NCBI GenBank assembly: GCA_002404605.1
Contig: DHKA01000070.1
Location: 43,628-59,645 of the forward strand
Direction: 5' to 3'
DNA: 16,018 nucleotides
DNA from: Clostridiales bacterium UBA4706
Lineage (GTDB): Bacteria; Bacillota; Clostridia; Oscillospirales; Oscillospiraceae
Made by a program: the position numbers and the translations under genes. Below are positions 1 to 8,156 of the stretch, piece by piece; within the stretch, counting starts at the first letter, position 1, and each line of letters opens with the position of its first letter. The notes beneath the pieces were generated by a model that searched no databases, had not been told where the DNA came from, and was given only the letters and a program-made list of their open reading frames with translations.

Positions 1-94
1 CGACCGCCATGCCGCCGCTGCCGATAAGCTCTACAAGCTCATACCGACCGTCGAGCATCATGCCGCGGTATTTATCCTGATTTTTCGTATCCAT
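1..94 (-). CDS. prkC: Ser/Thr protein kinase, PknB/PrkC type (N-terminal fragment)
   Basis: Only the first 31 codons are inside the window; the gene continues past base 1. The visible peptide starts MDTKNQDKYRGMMLDGRYEL and continues VELIGSGGMAV. The run LDGRYELVELIGSGGMAVV-type sequence is the glycine-rich ATP loop that opens Hanks-type bacterial kinases (G25-S-G-G-M-A-V here). The ATG at 94-92 has a GGGGGA ribosome binding site (100-105) five bases upstream. It lies 17 bases after the stop of the PP2C phosphatase, and a phosphatase followed by a PASTA kinase is the normal Firmicutes order (prpC-prkC). Membrane span and PASTA repeats would lie outside the window and are inferred, not seen. 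Confidence 0.9.
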   Translation of the reverse strand, partial: MDTKNQDKYRGMMLDGRYELVELIGSGGMAV

Positions 95-111
95 ATCGTT
101 CCCCCGTAGGT

Positions 112-843
112 TCATCGGCGCACAAGCGCCAGCGTGACGTTATCCGGTGCGCCGCGGTCGAGCGCCATGCGCAGAAGCTCGCAGCAGACCGTCTCGTCGT
201 CGGAACGCGCCAGAAGAAGTTCTTCCATTTCCCCGGCGCTCACAAGATTGCTGAGTCCGTCAGAACAGAGTAGCAGCGCGTCACCGGAACGGATATCCAG
301 ACGGAAAATATCGCTGCGAATGGTTCGCTCCAACCCGATGGCCCGCATGATCACGTTCTTTCGCGGATGAGAACGGGCCTCGTCTTCGGTGATAAGACCG
401 CGATCCACCATGATCTGCACAAGCGAATGATCCCGCGTGACCTGCTGTAGCTGGCCGTCTGCCAGCCAGTAGCACCGGCTGTCGCCGATGTTGACGACGG
501 CGGCATCTGCCGGACGCACAAGCGCGGCAACAAGCGTTGTTCCCATCCCCCGGCATCTCTCGTCACGGAAGGCGCGGTCATATACCTTCAGATTGGCATA
601 CGCCGCCGCCTCGCGCAGGATCTGTGATGCCTCCGACGCCGGTTCCCTGCACAGCATATCTTCCGCATACTGCATGAACGAGTCTGCGGCGACCGTCGAG
701 GCGATTTCGCCACCGTGCACGCCGCCCATGCCGTCGCACAGTGCCGCGAGTACATATTCGCCGTTCGGCGAAATGCTCAGACGGTAGGCGTCCTGATTGG
801 CGGAACGTACTTTTCCCTTGTCGGTAATACCGAAAGCGTTCAT
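112..843 (-). CDS. prpC: PP2C-family Ser/Thr protein phosphatase (Stp/PrpC)
   Basis: This is a 243-residue cytoplasmic phosphatase that removes phosphate from Ser/Thr residues using a two-metal centre, and should oppose the kinase encoded just downstream. PP2C motifs are in order: RSANQD (13-18), DGMGG (37-41), GTTL (101-104), GDSR (120-123), DHS (138-140), HPRKNV (159-164), CSDGL (193-197) and the terminal metal ligands in GAPDN (231-235). The metal-binding aspartates D18, D37, D195 and D234 are all present, so it should be active. Its length matches bacterial Stp proteins. The ATG at 843 shares one base with the rlmN stop (TAATG), and an AGGGAAG ribosome binding site sits inside the end of rlmN, so translation is probably coupled. 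Confidence 0.96.
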   Translation of the reverse strand: MNAFGITDKGKVRSANQDAYRLSISPNGEYVLAALCDGMGGVHGGEIASTVAADSFMQYAEDMLCREPASEASQILREAAAYANLKVYDRAFRDERCRGMGTTLVAALVRPADAAVVNIGDSRCYWLADGQLQQVTRDHSLVQIMVDRGLITEDEARSHPRKNVIMRAIGLERTIRSDIFRLDIRSGDALLLCSDGLSNLVSAGEMEELLLARSDDETVCCELLRMALDRGAPDNVTLALVRR

Positions 844-1889
844 TATGCTTCCCTCGTCATTTTGCGGCGCAGCTGTCCGCAGGATGCGTCTACATCGCTG
901 CCGAGACGCCGCCGTATGGTCGTGTTGACTCCGTTCTTTGTAAGTATATTCACAAACCGTTTGAGATTCTCCGGTTTGGATGGCTCAAAGCTGCGCTCAT
1001 CCACATGGTTGAGCGGAATGAGATTAACGTGCGCCGCGAGCGGCTTCACCCGCCGGGCAAGCAGTTCCGCCTGCTCCGGGGAATCGTTCACGCCGTCGAT
1101 CATCGCGTATTCAAACGATATGCGCCGTCCGGTCTTGTCATAATAGGCTTTGCATTTACGGAAAAGCTCGTCCACGCCCCGGCCGCGGTTGGCCGGCATG
1201 ATGCGGCTTCGCGTTTCGTCGTCCGGCGCATGCAGCGATACGGAAAGCGTGATCTGGAGATCTCGCCCCGCCAGATCGTCGAACCGCTCCGTCAGCCCAC
1301 AGGTAGAGAGCGATATATGACGCATGCTGATGTTGCGCCCCTCCGGGTGATTGATGAGCTCCAGAAACCGCATGACGGTATCGAAATTATCCAGCGGTTC
1401 GCCGATACCCATCAGAACGATGTGCGAAACCGGCAGACCGGATTCCTTCTCCGAAAACAGCACCTCGTCAAGCATTTCCGACGGCGTGAGATTCCGCACA
1501 AGGCCGCCGATGGTCGAAGCGCAGAAAGCGCATCCCTGCCGGCAGCCGACTTGCGAAGAGATGCAGACCGTATTCCCGTAGTGATACCGCATGACGACCG
1601 TTTCCACGGCGTTCCCGTCCTGCAGCTCCCAGAGGAACTTGATCGTCCCGTCCTCGGCGGACTGCTGCTTTTTGAGCACCCGCGGCGCAGAGAGAGTGCA
1701 GCGCTCGGAAAGCTCCTGCCGGAGCGCGCGCGGGAGGTTCGTCATTTCATCCCACGAACCGCAGCCGGCGGAAAACCAGCGAAAGAGCTGCTTCGCCCGA
1801 TACGCCGGCTCGCCGAGCGAGCGGAGATACTCCGCCAACTCGTCCGGAAGCATGGATTTTATATCGATTTTTTCGGTCAAATCAGCCAT
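843..1889 (-). CDS. rlmN: Dual-specificity 23S rRNA A2503 / tRNA A37 C2-methyltransferase
   Basis: This 348-residue radical-SAM enzyme methylates C2 of A2503 in 23S rRNA, and in studied members also A37 of some tRNAs. The 4Fe-4S ligands are in CRQGCAFC (C116, C120, C123), followed by the GIGEP glycine motif (161-165). The second catalytic cysteine, which carries the methyl-protein intermediate, is C337 in DVDASCGQL. The YHYGNTVCISSQVGC stretch just before the cluster is typical of RlmN. The long DVDASCG C-terminus argues for RlmN; Cfr cannot be excluded from motifs alone, but the housekeeping position next to rsmB and prpC makes it unlikely. The start overlaps the end of rsmB by 8 bases. Confidence 0.97.
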   Translation of the reverse strand: MADLTEKIDIKSMLPDELAEYLRSLGEPAYRAKQLFRWFSAGCGSWDEMTNLPRALRQELSERCTLSAPRVLKKQQSAEDGTIKFLWELQDGNAVETVVMRYHYGNTVCISSQVGCRQGCAFCASTIGGLVRNLTPSEMLDEVLFSEKESGLPVSHIVLMGIGEPLDNFDTVMRFLELINHPEGRNISMRHISLSTCGLTERFDDLAGRDLQITLSVSLHAPDDETRSRIMPANRGRGVDELFRKCKAYYDKTGRRISFEYAMIDGVNDSPEQAELLARRVKPLAAHVNLIPLNHVDERSFEPSKPENLKRFVNILTKNGVNTTIRRRLGSDVDASCGQLRRKMTREA

Positions 1890-3180
1890 TTCGTCTCATA
1901 CGGCAATAGAAGAAGCCGTCCGTATCATATTCCTGCGGCAGAATCAGCCGCTGCTCCTCACGGGCAAAGTCCGGATGATCGTGAAGAAATTGTTCCACAA
2001 CATCCTCGTTTTCTTCGTGGAAAACGGTGCAGGTGGAGTATAAAAGTGTCCCGCCCGGCCGGACACAAGCGGCAAGACCGTCCGCGATCCGCTTCTGGAT
2101 CGCCGGAAGTCCGGCAAGCATTTGGGGATCCTTATAGCGGATCTCCGGCTTTTTCCGGATGACGCCCATACCGGAACAGGGTACGTCCGCAATGACAAGA
2201 TCAAAGCTCCCACATAGCTCTTCATACGGTTTAGAGGCGTCCATCGGTGCAGTGCGGATGATGGAGAAACCCAGCCGTTCGGCGTTTTCCTCCACGAGCC
2301 GGAGCTTTTTCGCATGGAGATCGCAGGCGAGAATCTCGCCCTCGTTTTCCATCAGCGACGCGCAGAGGAGGCTCTTTCCGCCGGGCGCGGAGCAGGCGTC
2401 CAGTACACGCATTCCCTTTTGCCGCCCAGCGCAGAGCACGCTCATCGCTGCGGCAGCGTCCTGCACAAAGAACTCACCCGCAGTAAAGCCGGGGAGCGCA
2501 GCGGCATTTCCCTTATCCTCCACGCACACGGACACAGGGGAGAGCTCGCTGACATGGGCGTGAACACCAGCGGCGGCAAAGCGTTCCACGAGCGACAGCG
2601 CATCGCAGTATCGGGTATTCACCGAGACCGTAAGCTGCGGCGCACGGTTGTTCGCCGCGAAAAAGGCGCGCGCCCCATTATAACCGAGCTCGGAAACCAT
2701 CCGTTCGCAAAGCCACAGCGGGTGGCTGAACCGGACGGAAAGCTCCTGCGCCGTCCCCCTGTTCGGTATCTCCGGAAGACTTTCCCGGTTTTCCGCAACA
2801 CGGCGAAGCACGGCGTTCACCAGACCCGCAGCACGGGAGCCGGAGCGCTTCGTCTGTTCGACCGCTTCGTTGACCGCCGCCGACACGGGTATTTTATCCA
2901 TAAATAGGAGCTGACAGACACCAAGCCGGAGAATATCCAGAAGGTTCGGCTCGAGCTTTACGGCCGGAACGTTGGAATAGCAGCCGATGTAATAATCACA
3001 GAGCGCCGCGTTCTGCAGAACATCCAGACAGAGCTTTGTGCAGAGCGCGGCATCGCGCTCATCCAGAGCAAACTTCTCCACCGCTATCTGGATCGTCTGC
3101 TGTGACCAGGCGTCAAACCTCCGGCAGCGGGCAAGAACATACAGCGCCGCCTCGCGGGCGCCCGAAACGCCGTTAGCCAT
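1882..3180 (-). CDS. rsmB: 16S rRNA (cytosine-C5)-methyltransferase RsmB
   Basis: This 432-residue enzyme transfers methyl from SAM to C5 of C967 (E. coli numbering) in 16S rRNA. Residues 1 to about 135 form a NusB-like RNA-binding domain, which distinguishes RsmB from RsmF. The Rossmann methyltransferase domain follows, with the SAM loop DACSAPGGKS (261-270), the acidic DLH after strand 2 (287-289), motif IV DVPCSGMG (C335) and the catalytic motif VI STCTV (C384). Both catalytic cysteines are present. The ATG at 3180 is 8 bases into the end of fmt, preceded by an AAGG-type ribosome binding site, and the gene overlaps rlmN by 8 bases. The fmt-rsmB-rlmN order is conserved in Firmicutes. Confidence 0.97.
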   Translation of the reverse strand: MANGVSGAREAALYVLARCRRFDAWSQQTIQIAVEKFALDERDAALCTKLCLDVLQNAALCDYYIGCYSNVPAVKLEPNLLDILRLGVCQLLFMDKIPVSAAVNEAVEQTKRSGSRAAGLVNAVLRRVAENRESLPEIPNRGTAQELSVRFSHPLWLCERMVSELGYNGARAFFAANNRAPQLTVSVNTRYCDALSLVERFAAAGVHAHVSELSPVSVCVEDKGNAAALPGFTAGEFFVQDAAAAMSVLCAGRQKGMRVLDACSAPGGKSLLCASLMENEGEILACDLHAKKLRLVEENAERLGFSIIRTAPMDASKPYEELCGSFDLVIADVPCSGMGVIRKKPEIRYKDPQMLAGLPAIQKRIADGLAACVRPGGTLLYSTCTVFHEENEDVVEQFLHDHPDFAREEQRLILPQEYDTDGFFYCRMRRNG

Positions 3181-4096
3181 CTGCCTTCATCGGGTGGCCG
3201 AGCAGAAATGCTGCGGCGCTCATGCGTTTCTTCCCTGCCGCCTGTACCTCAGTGATGCGAAGCGTCTGACCACTGCCGCAGGCAACTTCGATGCCCGACT
3301 TTCCGGCGGATACGATCTTTCCGGGCGCAAGCGTCGTTTTCGTATCGGTGTATTCCGCGCCGAACACGCGAAACGATACGCCACCGAGTTCCGCCGTAGC
3401 GACCGGCCAGGGATCCAGGGCGCAAATGTGCTTTACGATCTCCCGCGGCGATTTATTCCAGTCGATCGGACACATGTCCTTATCGAGCATTTTCGTATAG
3501 GTGGCATCCGCCTCGTTCTGCGGTACTCGAACGATGCCGCCACGCTCGATCTTATGCACAGTCTCCACCAGAAGCTCCGCACCGAGCGTTTTGAGCCGGT
3601 CAAAGAGCTCGCCGGACGTTTCAAATTCGCCGATCTCCGTCTCCCGCGCAGCGATCACATCGCCGGCATCCATCGCCGCCGCCATGTACTGCACGGAAAC
3701 ACCGGTCGTCTTGTCGCCGTTGAGCACCGCCCACTGGATGGGTGCGGCGCCGCGGTATTTCGGGAGAAGCGAGCCGTGGACATTGATGCTGCCGTATTTC
3801 GCCACATCAAGAAACGCCTGCGGCAGGATACGTCCATAAGCTACGACCACGAGAAGCTCCGGCGCGAGCGTGCGCAGAAGCTCCGTTGCCGCACCGTCCT
3901 TGAAGGTGACAGGCTGATATACGGGGATGCCGCGCTCCACGGCCAGCGTTTTCACCGGAGAAAAGCTCTCCTGCATGCCGCGTCCCCGCGGCTTGTCCGG
4001 CTGCGTGAAAACCGCGGCAACATCCTCACCGGCTTCGAGAAGCGCGCGCAGCGATTCTTCCGCAAAGTCCGGCGTGCCCATAAAAACAATTCTCAT
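3173..4096 (-). CDS. fmt: Methionyl-tRNA formyltransferase
   Basis: This 307-residue enzyme formylates the amino group of Met-tRNA(fMet) using 10-formyl-tetrahydrofolate, making initiator tRNA. The N-terminus MRIVFMGTPDFA is the family signature. The folate and catalytic region contains INVHGSLLPKYRGAAPIQW, with catalytic N105 and H107, and MDAGD supplies D143 at the expected spacing of 38 residues from N105. The substrate-tRNA loop TQPDKPRGRG is at 31-40. The C-terminal OB-like domain occupies about 205-307. It overlaps def by 4 bases (ATGA), so the enzyme that adds the formyl group and the one that removes it are translationally coupled. Confidence 0.98.
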   Translation of the reverse strand: MRIVFMGTPDFAEESLRALLEAGEDVAAVFTQPDKPRGRGMQESFSPVKTLAVERGIPVYQPVTFKDGAATELLRTLAPELLVVVAYGRILPQAFLDVAKYGSINVHGSLLPKYRGAAPIQWAVLNGDKTTGVSVQYMAAAMDAGDVIAARETEIGEFETSGELFDRLKTLGAELLVETVHKIERGGIVRVPQNEADATYTKMLDKDMCPIDWNKSPREIVKHICALDPWPVATAELGGVSFRVFGAEYTDTKTTLAPGKIVSAGKSGIEVACGSGQTLRITEVQAAGKKRMSAAAFLLGHPMKADG

Positions 4097-4605
4097 TCCT
4101 TATCGTCTCCGCCGTAGAGTTCTTCCATTTCCTCATCCGTGTACATGTGGGTCGCACGGTCGGTAAAGAGAATGCCGTCAAGATGGTCGATCTCGTGGCA
4201 GAAACAGCGTGCCGTAAGTCCGGTGCCCTCGACCTCAAAGGTGTTGCCGTTCCGGTCCTGTGCGCGAACTTTGACATGGTTCGGACGCTTCACAACGCCG
4301 TACTGCTCCGGCAGGCTCAGGCAGCCCTCGCCGCCCTCCTGCTCGCCGTCCCTTTCGATGATTTCGGGATTCACGAGCTCAACAAAATACTCGTCCTCCC
4401 CTTCCGGGACGTTGGTTTCCATTACGATACAGGCGCGGCGGATAATGCCGACCTGCGGCGCGGCGAGACCGATACCGTTTGCCTGCGAGAGCGTTTCCTT
4501 CATATCGTCCAGAAGCTGATGCAGCCGCTCATCGAAGGCTGTATACGGACGGCAGACCTTATGCAGCGCGGGGTTTTCCTCAGTTAAAATATTTCTAAGC
4601 GCCAT
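4093..4605 (-). CDS. def: Peptide deformylase
   Basis: This 170-residue metalloenzyme removes the formyl group from the N-terminal methionine of nascent proteins at the ribosome. All three motifs are intact: GIGLAAPQ (44-51), EGCLS (93-97, metal ligand C95) and HEIDH (137-141, two metal ligands and the catalytic Glu). I chose the ATG at 4605, giving MALRNILTEENPALHK, because TGGAG at 4614-4618 lies 8 bases upstream. A GTG three codons earlier (4614) would overlap that ribosome binding site. With this start the gene begins 5 bases after the priA stop. The acidic tail EEMEELYGGDDKE is unremarkable. Confidence 0.98.
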   Translation of the reverse strand: MALRNILTEENPALHKVCRPYTAFDERLHQLLDDMKETLSQANGIGLAAPQVGIIRRACIVMETNVPEGEDEYFVELVNPEIIERDGEQEGGEGCLSLPEQYGVVKRPNHVKVRAQDRNGNTFEVEGTGLTARCFCHEIDHLDGILFTDRATHMYTDEEMEELYGGDDKE

Positions 4606-4610
4606 AGTAT

Positions 4611-7076
4611 TCACTCCATTGGGTTATAGTCAGCAAAGACCGATACACCCTTGTATTCTTTTGCGGTATTGCATTGAATGAGAAGACCGGACACAAGCGT
4701 CTGGATCTCCTTGTCAAACCGGCAATGCAGCGTTACGCGGTAGCGGTACCGGTTGCTGACACGCACGACCGGCAGCGGTGCGGGGCCGAGTACGGCCGCG
4801 TCCTTCCGGTCACGAAGCTCCGATCGCATTCGGTCGCGGATGTACGTGCAGCACCGGAGAACGGCGGATTCATCCTCCGCCGATACCGTGACGGTCACGA
4901 TATCGGAAAACGGCGGACAGTTCTGCAGCCGGCGAAGCTCGATCTCCTCGGCATAAAATCCCTCGTAATCCTGCCGGGACGCCATATTGATCACGGGATT
5001 CTGCGGCGTAAACGTCTGGATGATCGCCCGTCCGGGCTTCGCGCCGCGCCCCGAGCGCCCGACGACCTGCGTTATCAGAGAAAAGCAGCGCTCTCCCGCG
5101 CGGTAATCGCCGCAGTATAGAAGCTGATCGGCGGAAATGACGCCGACAAGCGTCACATTCTCAAAATCAAGCCCCTTGGTGACCATCTGCGTGCCGATGA
5201 GGATCGGCACCTTTTTCTCCCGGAACTGCGAGAGGATCTTCTCATGCGAGCCGGCGGGAGAAACGGAATCCGCGTCCATACGCAAAATCTCCACATCCGG
5301 CAGCGCCTCGCGCAGATGCTCTTCGAGCTTCTGCGTGCCGGTGCCGAACTGATTGAGCAAGCCGCCGCATTCGGGACAGACATCGTCGAGCGTACGGGTG
5401 TAACCGCAGTGATGACAGACAAGCCGCCGGTTTACGCTGTGCCATGTGAGATTCACGCTGCAGTGCGGACAAGTGTAGGTATATCCGCACTCGCCGCAGG
5501 CAACAAGGCTTGCCGCACCGCGGCGGTTCAAAAACAGGATGCTCTGCTCGTCGCGGGAAATGTTTTCCTGCAGCTCGTGCAGCAGCACGCCGCTTACTTC
5601 GCTGCCGTTCCCGCCGCGAAGCTCCTGCCGCATATCTACGATGCGGACGGAGGGCAGCTGACGGGCGTTGAAGCGGTTGTTCAGAGTAAACAGATGATAC
5701 ACGCCTTTTTCTGCGCGGTAACGGCTTTCCACATCCGGCGTCGCACTGCCGAGAACCAGAAGCGCATTAGAAGATACACAGCGGAACTTGGCGGCGTCGC
5801 GGGCGTGGTAGCGCGGGGAGTTTTCGGATTTGTAGGTGTACTCCTGCTCCTCGTCAATGATGATGAGTCCAAGATCGCTGCACGGGGCAAAAACGGCGCT
5901 TCTCGTGCCGATCACGACACGCGCCCGGCCGGTTTTGATCCTCTTCCACTCATCGTAGCGCTCGCCGACGGCGAGAGAGCTGTGCAGCACCGCGACATCG
6001 TCCCCGAAGTACGAGGAAAAAATACGGATCATCTGCGGCGTAAGAGCGATCTCCGGCACGAGCAGAATGGACGCCTTCCCTTTTCGGCGCATGGCATCGA
6101 TCAAATGGACGTACACGGACGTCTTGCCGCTTCCGGTGACGCCATAGAGAAGAGACGCCGACGCATGCTCGCCGTCGTACAGCGATAGAATGCCCTCAAA
6201 TGCCGCGCGCTGCTCCTCGTTGAGTACCGGCAGTGGGGACTTTTCCTCGCTGCGGAGACCGGAGCGACGAAAAACCTCGTCCTGCGTGATCTCCGCCAGC
6301 CCTGCTTTTACCAGCGCGTTGACAGAGGAAGACGATGCACCGGTAAAGTAGCAGAGCTCGGAAAAAGATACCCGATCCAACGTACACAAAAGACGCAGAC
6401 ACGCGCTTTGCAGCGGCGCGCGCTTCTCGCGGCGGTCAGCCGCAACTTGCGCGTCCTCCGCCGAAACAGCCAGAGAGACCATACGGATCTTTTTATCACC
6501 GACGCGGCGCTTCTCCCGGCTGTCCGTTTCCAGAACGCCCTTGCGCACGAGCGATTGCAGCGCCCGTGCCGGGCTTGCGTTCTCAAAAAGCCGTTCCAGA
6601 TCCGCCAGCGGACAGCTTCCGCCATGGGCAAAAACGGCATCGAGGACAAGCCGCTCTTGCGCAGACTTTCCCGCCGCAGCATACGCGCTCTCCCGGTCAT
6701 AGCCGGCACAGAGCGTATATACCGACTCCATCTGGTACCAGAGCCCGGCGGGAAGCATGGCATGCACCGCATCGTATACCGTGCAGAAATACCGCTCGCG
6801 CAGCCAGACCGCCAGACGGATCATCTCCGGAGAAAGAACCGGCGAAGCGTCCAGCACCGAAGAAACGCTTTTCAGCCGTATGCCGGGCTGCGCCGTACCA
6901 AGAGACAGAACGATCCCCTCCGTGCGGCGGTTGCCGCCGCCAAACGGGACAACCACGCGCACGCCCGGCACGACTTTATCTGCGAGCGCGGGCGGAATGC
7001 GGTAGTCAAACGGTCGGTCAACCCAGTATGTCGCGGCGGCGACAGCGATTTTTGCCGTCGCCGGCGAATCAGTCAT
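4611..7076 (-). CDS. priA: Primosomal replication restart helicase PriA (N')
   Basis: This 821-residue 3'-5' superfamily-2 helicase recognises stalled forks and reloads the replicative helicase. The N-terminal 3'-DNA-end binding domain occupies about 1-115 and a winged-helix-like region about 140-265. Walker A is GVTGSGKTS (312-320), motif II is DEEQ (408-411), motif III LGSATP (442-447) and motif VI VVGRSGRG (671-678). The zinc module between the helicase lobes has all eight cysteines: C527, C530, C536, C539, C554, C557, C567 and C570. Motif II reads DEEQ instead of the DEEH of E. coli and B. subtilis PriA. The start overlaps the rpoZ stop by 8 bases, and the length is normal. Confidence 0.97.
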   Translation of the reverse strand: MTDSPATAKIAVAAATYWVDRPFDYRIPPALADKVVPGVRVVVPFGGGNRRTEGIVLSLGTAQPGIRLKSVSSVLDASPVLSPEMIRLAVWLRERYFCTVYDAVHAMLPAGLWYQMESVYTLCAGYDRESAYAAAGKSAQERLVLDAVFAHGGSCPLADLERLFENASPARALQSLVRKGVLETDSREKRRVGDKKIRMVSLAVSAEDAQVAADRREKRAPLQSACLRLLCTLDRVSFSELCYFTGASSSSVNALVKAGLAEITQDEVFRRSGLRSEEKSPLPVLNEEQRAAFEGILSLYDGEHASASLLYGVTGSGKTSVYVHLIDAMRRKGKASILLVPEIALTPQMIRIFSSYFGDDVAVLHSSLAVGERYDEWKRIKTGRARVVIGTRSAVFAPCSDLGLIIIDEEQEYTYKSENSPRYHARDAAKFRCVSSNALLVLGSATPDVESRYRAEKGVYHLFTLNNRFNARQLPSVRIVDMRQELRGGNGSEVSGVLLHELQENISRDEQSILFLNRRGAASLVACGECGYTYTCPHCSVNLTWHSVNRRLVCHHCGYTRTLDDVCPECGGLLNQFGTGTQKLEEHLREALPDVEILRMDADSVSPAGSHEKILSQFREKKVPILIGTQMVTKGLDFENVTLVGVISADQLLYCGDYRAGERCFSLITQVVGRSGRGAKPGRAIIQTFTPQNPVINMASRQDYEGFYAEEIELRRLQNCPPFSDIVTVTVSAEDESAVLRCCTYIRDRMRSELRDRKDAAVLGPAPLPVVRVSNRYRYRVTLHCRFDKEIQTLVSGLLIQCNTAKEYKGVSVFADYNPME

Positions 7077-7269
7077 CCGTCTTTTCCAGCGTCAGCTTGC
7101 CGGAATACACTTCGTCGATCGCCATGGAGACCGGCTTCTTATCAAGAATTTCGCCGTTTTCCTCAGCGTCGTTTGCGATCTGGCGGGCACGGCGTGCCAC
7201 AAGGTTCACGAGAAGGTAGCGGCTGCCGACCTTATCAACAAGGCTCGCCATCGGGGGATAAAGCATCAT
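7069..7269 (-). CDS. rpoZ: RNA polymerase omega subunit
   Basis: This is a 66-residue omega subunit, which helps assemble and stabilise the RNA polymerase beta' subunit. The hallmark SRYLLVNLVARRARQI is at about 16-31, followed by the KPVSMAIDEVYSGKL segment near the C-terminus. The start is uncertain. An ATG at 7281 directly abuts the only strong ribosome binding site (AGAAAGGA, zero spacing), while tandem ATGs at 7269 and 7266 are 12 and 15 bases away. I chose 7269 because it gives MMLYPPM, which matches the usual clostridial N-terminus as I know it. The gene lies between gmk and priA, and coaBC, which separates rpoZ from priA in B. subtilis, is missing. Confidence 0.93.
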   Translation of the reverse strand: MMLYPPMASLVDKVGSRYLLVNLVARRARQIANDAEENGEILDKKPVSMAIDEVYSGKLTLEKTDD

Positions 7270-7326
7270 AACAGATTCCATTCCTTTCTGATCCGGTGTT
7301 GACCGGTGTAAAACATTGTATGGGAT

Positions 7327-7878
7327 TTATTTGTCGAGGATGGCTCCGAGCTCGCGGGATGCGCGGTCCGGGTCATCGTTGATCACAGTATAATCATAGT
7401 TCGGAGCCAGCGCCATTTCGCGCCGCGCCGTTTCGAGCCGGGCGCGGATCGTTTCCTCCGATTCCGTCCCGCGACCGCGGAGACGTCGCTCGAGCGCATC
7501 CAGCCCCGGAGGGGCAAGGAACACGGTAACGGCTTCGGGCAGCTTCTGCTTCACCTGCGCCGCGCCCTGCACTTCAATGTCCAGGATCACAGATACGCCG
7601 CTTTCCAGCCTCGCACAGACCTGTGACTTCGGCGTACCGTAGCAGTTGCCGACAAACTCGGCATGCTCTAAAAGCTCGTCGTTCCGGATCATTTCCTCAA
7701 AACGCTCACGAGAAACGAAAAAGTAATCGACGCCCTCTCGCTCGCCGGGGCGCGGATGGCGCGTCGTGGCAGACACGGAGAACTCCACATTCTCCCGCCC
7801 TGCCATCATCTTTCCGATCACGGTGGATTTTCCGCAGCCGGACGGGCCGGAGATCACCAACAGCTTACCGCGTTTCAT
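7327..7878 (-). CDS. gmk: Guanylate kinase
   Basis: This 183-residue cytoplasmic kinase converts GMP (and dGMP) plus ATP to GDP plus ADP. The P-loop is GPSGCGKST (11-19). The GMP-binding segment reads SATTRHPRPGEREGVDYFFV, and EFVGNCYGTPKSQV carries the conserved YGT. VILDIEVQGAAQVK is the Walker-B-like strand, and the RLRGRGTESEETIRARL lid is intact. It is a little shorter than the usual 190-207 residues because it ends just after the last helix. The start overlaps the remA stop by 4 bases (ATGA). The yicC-remA-gmk-rpoZ cluster is a conserved Firmicutes block. Confidence 0.98.
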   Translation of the reverse strand: MKRGKLLVISGPSGCGKSTVIGKMMAGRENVEFSVSATTRHPRPGEREGVDYFFVSRERFEEMIRNDELLEHAEFVGNCYGTPKSQVCARLESGVSVILDIEVQGAAQVKQKLPEAVTVFLAPPGLDALERRLRGRGTESEETIRARLETARREMALAPNYDYTVINDDPDRASRELGAILDK

Positions 7879-8147
7879 TCCTCGTCCCTCTCTTCTGCCG
7901 AAGGTTCCTCGCTGCGGCCGATCATGCGGGCGCTGACCGTTTCCGGCAGGAGCGCCGAGAGGATCACGTGACCGCTGTCCATAATGATGACCGCACGGGT
8001 CCTGCGGCCATAGGTCGCGTCGATCAGCTCGCCACGCTCGCGGACATCCTGAATGATTCGCTTGATCGGCGCGGATTCCGGGCTGACGATGGCGATCAGG
8101 CGCGAGGCGGAAACAAGATTCCCGAAACCAATGTTAATGAGCTTCAT
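7875..8147 (-). CDS. remA: RemA family DNA-binding regulator (DUF370)
   Basis: This 90-residue protein belongs to the RemA/DUF370 family. In B. subtilis, RemA is a DNA-binding activator of biofilm matrix and osmoprotection genes. Family signatures are the N-terminus MKLINIGFGNLVSASRLIAIVSPESAPIKR, the central DATYGRRTRAVIIMDSGHVILSAL, and the position immediately before gmk. The C-terminal 15-20 residues are variable and acidic, as is common in the family. A GAGGTG ribosome binding site lies just after the yicC stop, 5 bases before the ATG. The regulatory target here cannot be read from the window. Confidence 0.93.
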   Translation of the reverse strand: MKLINIGFGNLVSASRLIAIVSPESAPIKRIIQDVRERGELIDATYGRRTRAVIIMDSGHVILSALLPETVSARMIGRSEEPSAEERDEE

Positions 8148-8156
8148 ATCCGCACC

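Noticed and set aside
1005..2162. Plus-strand open frame of 385 codons
   Set aside because: It lies antisense to rlmN and rsmB, both of which have full catalytic motifs. The translation is Arg/His/Pro-rich low-quality sequence with no recognisable domain, as expected of a shadow in high-GC DNA.
7293..7306. Hairpin CCGGT-GTTG-ACCGG between gmk and rpoZ as a terminator or attenuator
   Set aside because: The stem is only five base pairs and no U-run follows on the minus strand. It overlaps a CCGGTGT direct repeat that may be chance.
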